From the NCBI GenBank assembly GCA_027717655.1, contig JALLOH010000009.1, forward strand, positions 1-44,295: a stretch of DNA of 44,295 bases. Direction: 5' to 3'. Shown here piece by piece: positions 40,245 to 44,295 of the stretch. The position numbers and the translations under genes are program-made. Below the pieces are notes generated by a model, which worked only from the letters and a program-made list of their open reading frames with translations, made no database searches and had not been told where the DNA came from. This DNA comes from Acidobacteriia bacterium AH_259_A11_L15 (lineage in GTDB: Bacteria; Acidobacteriota; Terriglobia; Acidiferrales; 2-02-FULL-67-57). Each line of letters opens with the position of its first letter. Position 1 is the first letter of the stretch.

Positions 40245-41381
40245 TTACACGCTTGAGGTCTCTGCTTCCAAAAAAGCGTCGCGGGCGGTGCGGACCGTAT
40301 TCACATGGATAGTGATGGTGTCCTCCAACTTGCGGGCGTAGCCGCCGGCGAAGGTGAGGGCGATAGGAATCCCGCGCTCCTTGGCGGCCTCGATGACGAT
40401 GCGGTCGCGCTCCTTCAGGCCCTCGAGGGTCAGGGCCAGCCCGCCGAGCTGGTCCTCCTTATAAGGATCAGCGCCGGCAAGGTAGAAAATCAAATCCGGT
40501 TTTTCCAGCGAGTGCCGAGCACCCCTTCCAGACTGAGATTTTTTCTGCTCGGGCTGGTTTGGCGGCCCCGACTTTGGCGGGCCACTTCCTTGAGCTTCTC
40601 CCTCTACAACCTCGAGCCCCGAGGCTTGTCCTGATCCCGCTGTTGCGGGACGAAGGGCCCCCGCCTCGGGGAGGCCCAGCTTCATTGCATTTTCTTTAGC
40701 AAATTTTTGGAAGGCGTTCTCCAGCGCCTCGCGCAGCCGCCGCAGGTATTCCTCGTCCCCGGTGAAGTCGGCCAGGCCCACGTCGAGGTCGGAGGGCGGC
40801 TTGGGGTAGGGGTAGTTGTTCTCCTGGTGCAGCGAGAGCGTAAAGACGGAGGGGTCGCCGCCGAAGATGGCGGCGGTGCCGTTGCCGTGGTGGACGTCGA
40901 GGTCGACCACCAGGGCGGTGCGGATCCCCGAACCTTCGGGGCCCTCGGCTTGCAGCCGCCGGAGGGCCACCGCCACGTCGTGGATGGCGCAGAAGCCTTC
41001 GCCGTGGTCGGGGTAGGCGTGATGGAAGCCGCCGCCCAGGTTGAAGGCGCAGGCATCCCGGAGAGCGAGGCGCGAGGCCAGCGTCGAGCCCCCCGCCGAC
41101 AGCCAGAAGGCGCGCACCAGTTGCGGCGAGTACGGCACCTCCAGACGCAGCAACTCCCGGGCGGAGAGCTTGCCCGTCTTCAGCTTCCGCACCCACTCCC
41201 GGGTGTGGACGCGAAGGATGTCTTCGTCCGGCGCGGGCGGCGGCTCGACGAAGTCCTCCGGGGCCGCCAGGCCTTCCTCCAGGCACTTCTGCCGGATCAG
41301 CTTGTACTTGATGGCGGGGAAGACGTGCTCGCCCAGGTTCAAGTCGTACCCGTCGCTGTAGGCCAGCTTGAACGGGAGCAT
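40245..41381 (-). CDS. Histone-deacetylase-family (AcuC-like) zinc hydrolase with a low-complexity insert
   Basis: The 378-residue protein matches class I/II-type bacterial deacetylase-like amidohydrolases. It has YSDGYDLNLGEHVFPAIKYK, then GGGFHHAYPDHGEGFCAIHD (active-site His pair), VVDLDVHHGNGTA (zinc ligands D and H) and FYLAGADPYKEDQLGGLALT. These motifs are intact, so activity is expected on acetyl-lysine, acetylpolyamine or a similar amide. Residues about 240-297 are a Pro/Gly/Ser-rich insert encoded partly by a dispersed palindromic repeat; family members lack it. The gene is followed on the same strand by the transferred EVE-nuclease gene. Confidence 0.9.
   Translation of the reverse strand: MLPFKLAYSDGYDLNLGEHVFPAIKYKLIRQKCLEEGLAAPEDFVEPPPAPDEDILRVHTREWVRKLKTGKLSARELLRLEVPYSPQLVRAFWLSAGGSTLASRLALRDACAFNLGGGFHHAYPDHGEGFCAIHDVAVALRRLQAEGPEGSGIRTALVVDLDVHHGNGTAAIFGGDPSVFTLSLHQENNYPYPKPPSDLDVGLADFTGDEEYLRRLREALENAFQKFAKENAMKLGLPEAGALRPATAGSGQASGLEVVEGEAQGSGPPKSGPPNQPEQKKSQSGRGARHSLEKPDLIFYLAGADPYKEDQLGGLALTLEGLKERDRIVIEAAKERGIPIALTFAGGYARKLEDTITIHVNTVRTARDAFLEAETSSV
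40500..40672 (-). repeat. In-frame repeat-derived insertion in the HDAC-like gene
   Basis: This segment contains GATCCCGCTGTTGCGGGAC (40634-40652), a hairpin similar to the one inserted in selD, and GGCGGCCCCGAC / TTGGCGGGCC near 40560. It encodes the low-complexity loop between KLGLPEAG and EKPDLIFYLAGAD, without a frame break. Confidence 0.6.
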
Positions 41382-41553
41382 GGCGGGAATTGTATCAGCG
41401 ACCAGCGACCCGCGCCTACGCCCTCCGGGCTGCGGCGAAGTGGGTAGGGCAAGGCCTTGCCTGCCCTGAGCTCAGTCGAAGGGTGCCTTGCCGCTGGCGC
41501 GTCAGATCCCCCCGGCTGCGCTACAATGGGGGGTTGGGTAGCGGCGGTTCCCG

Positions 41554-41796
41554 ATGAAGGCCCGCGTCTACGTCACGCTGAAGAAAACGGTCCTCGACCC
41601 CCAGGGGCAGACCATCCACCGGGCCCTCACGGGGCTGGGCTACCGCAGCCTCAAAGCCGTGCGCCAGGGCAAGGTGTTCGAGCTGGAGTTGAACGGCGTG
41701 TCAAAAGAGGAAGCCCGCCGGCAGGTGGAGCGGATGGCACGCGACGTGCTCACCAACCCGGTGATCGAAGAGTACTGCTACGAGCTGGAAGAATGA
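41554..41796 (+). CDS. purS: Phosphoribosylformylglycinamidine synthase subunit PurS
   Basis: The 80-residue protein begins MKARVYVTLKKTVLDPQGQT and continues IHRALTGLGYRSLKAVRQGK, then FELELNG, the PurS fold. PurS bridges PurQ and PurL in the three-subunit enzyme that converts FGAR to FGAM in purine synthesis. purQ and purL are not adjacent, which is unusual. Its stop overlaps the ATG of the next gene (ATGA). ATTG-type promoter elements are not clear in the 170-base upstream gap, which contains a dispersed repeat. Confidence 0.93.
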   Translation: MKARVYVTLKKTVLDPQGQTIHRALTGLGYRSLKAVRQGKVFELELNGVSKEEARRQVERMARDVLTNPVIEEYCYELEE

Positions 41797-42359
41797 ATTT
41801 GAAACTGCTACGATCGGCAAAGTGGGTGCGCGTTGGCGTTATTACTTTCCTGCTGTTGGTGTCCCTGGGCTGCGCCACCACGCGGAGCTCGGAGAACGTC
41901 CAAGGCGCGCATCTCACCCCTCCACCTCCATGCCCGGTGACCATCCCCAACGAGACCGAACCACCCGTGAAGTATTACGGTGGGATGCGGACGTATTCCC
42001 CCGAATACCAGGGGCCGCGTTCCGACCGTATGGAAGGCTCACATGGGAACGGGCGGTTGTGGGTCATCCTTCCACCCGATGGGAAGTTGCGGCTTGAGCG
42101 GACGGCAGGCGGCTTGGCCTGGGTAAAGGTTCTCTGGTGGCGGGCAGTCCGAGGGGTCTTGAGCGTAGAAGGCCGCAGATTGGACGCCTGCGCGGGGCCA
42201 TTGCGCTTCACCGTTCCGGCGGTTTACGGGCAGACAGGTTTACAAGTGGGCAGCATTGAATTCCCCACGGAAGGCTGCTGGGAAGTTACGGGCAGAGCCG
42301 GCGAAGCCGAGCTGACCTTTGTGGTGGACGTCCAAGCTCAAAAGGGCACGGGTCGCTGA
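41793..42359 (+). CDS. Exported protein, possibly a lipoprotein
   Basis: The ATG at 41793 overlaps the purS stop. The 188-residue product has a signal sequence [20 protein letters not shown]; the S-L-G-C context is an atypical lipobox, so lipid attachment at this Cys is likely but not sure. The mature part has a Pro-rich stretch and then a beta-rich domain ([40 protein letters not shown]). It ends [20 protein letters not shown]. '[11 protein letters not shown]' is a motif found in many hypothetical exported bacterial proteins. It ends one base before the glmS start. Function is unknown. Confidence 0.78.
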   Translation: MNLKLLRSAKWVRVGVITFLLLVSLGCATTRSSENVQGAHLTPPPPCPVTIPNETEPPVKYYGGMRTYSPEYQGPRSDRMEGSHGNGRLWVILPPDGKLRLERTAGGLAWVKVLWWRAVRGVLSVEGRRLDACAGPLRFTVPAVYGQTGLQVGSIEFPTEGCWEVTGRAGEAELTFVVDVQAQKGTGR

Positions 42360-42360
42360 G

Positions 42361-44244
<1,884 letters not shown>

Positions 44245-44246
44245 CA

Positions 44247-44295
44247 AGTCGGTTGTCCCGAGCGTAGTCGAGGGACAACCCCGCAACCCTTCGAC
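44247..44295. repeat. Dispersed repeat at the window end
   Basis: GTTGTCCCGAGCGTAGTCGA with GGGACAAC forms an inverted repeat just after the glmS stop, followed by CCCTTCGAC. It belongs to the common dispersed family and may also end transcription. Confidence 0.55.

Noticed and set aside
42300..42360. A glmS ribozyme before glmS.
   Set aside because: The preceding gene ends one base before glmS, leaving no room for the usual leader, and no ribozyme core is visible.

Overview
The window looks like the replication-origin neighbourhood of a GC-rich, free-living Gram-negative-type bacterium. An Acidobacteriota-like lineage is my best guess. It rests on the acidobacterial-style VWFA protein, the codon style and the many dispersed 'GAGCGAAGCGAAG' repeats, and is inference, not a sequence match. 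The core block is rpmH-rnpA-yidD-yidC-jag on the minus strand, facing dnaA-dnaN on the plus strand, with DnaA boxes between them; gyrB and gyrA follow within 8 kb. The right end carries purS and glmS.

Layout. 0-2.2 kb: HEAT-repeat protein, small membrane protein, bactofilin. 2.6-6.1 kb: a metal-handling cluster (MerT-HMA fusion, CopZ-like Fe-S protein, glutaredoxin, double YHS protein, CsoR, two small membrane proteins). 6.4-8.7 kb: PilZ, DinB-like and VWA proteins. 9-11 kb: selD and an inserted unknown gene. 11-16.4 kb: membrane, coiled-coil, hydrolase, methyltransferase and DUF72 genes. 16.4-17.7 kb: AT-richer accessory genes and a tRNA-like sequence. 17.8-24.2 kb: origin core. 24.3-25.3 kb: small XRE/nuclease-like cassette. 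25.6-32 kb: gyrB, a REP-associated transposase with its repeats, gyrA. 32-44 kb: VOC protein, restriction-modification pair, larE, WD40-like protein, creatininase, EVE-nuclease fusion, HDAC-like protein, purS, lipoprotein, glmS.

The main discovery is hidden selenocysteine coding. The metal-cluster glutaredoxin has an in-frame TGA exactly where the first active-site Cys should be (UxxC), followed by a bacterial SECIS-like hairpin. The selD gene extends 27 codons upstream of its first ATG through an in-frame TGA at the catalytic Cys position, again with a near-perfect hairpin. A third gene, a small membrane protein, may do the same. The cluster also has two near-identical palindromes, before the MerT-HMA gene and before csoR, that look like CsoR operators. 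Together these suggest a CsoR-controlled thiophilic-metal system that uses a selenol protein.

A second theme is unusual insertion. The 3' end of selD is present twice, 938 bp apart, as two synonymously diverged copies with one foreign gene between them; a small Cys-rich gene at 2.7 kb shows a similar doubled tail. Short palindromic repeats are also inserted in frame inside selD (twice), a VOC gene and an HDAC-like gene. AT-richer accessory genes, several nuclease- or restriction-like, are scattered singly among core genes.
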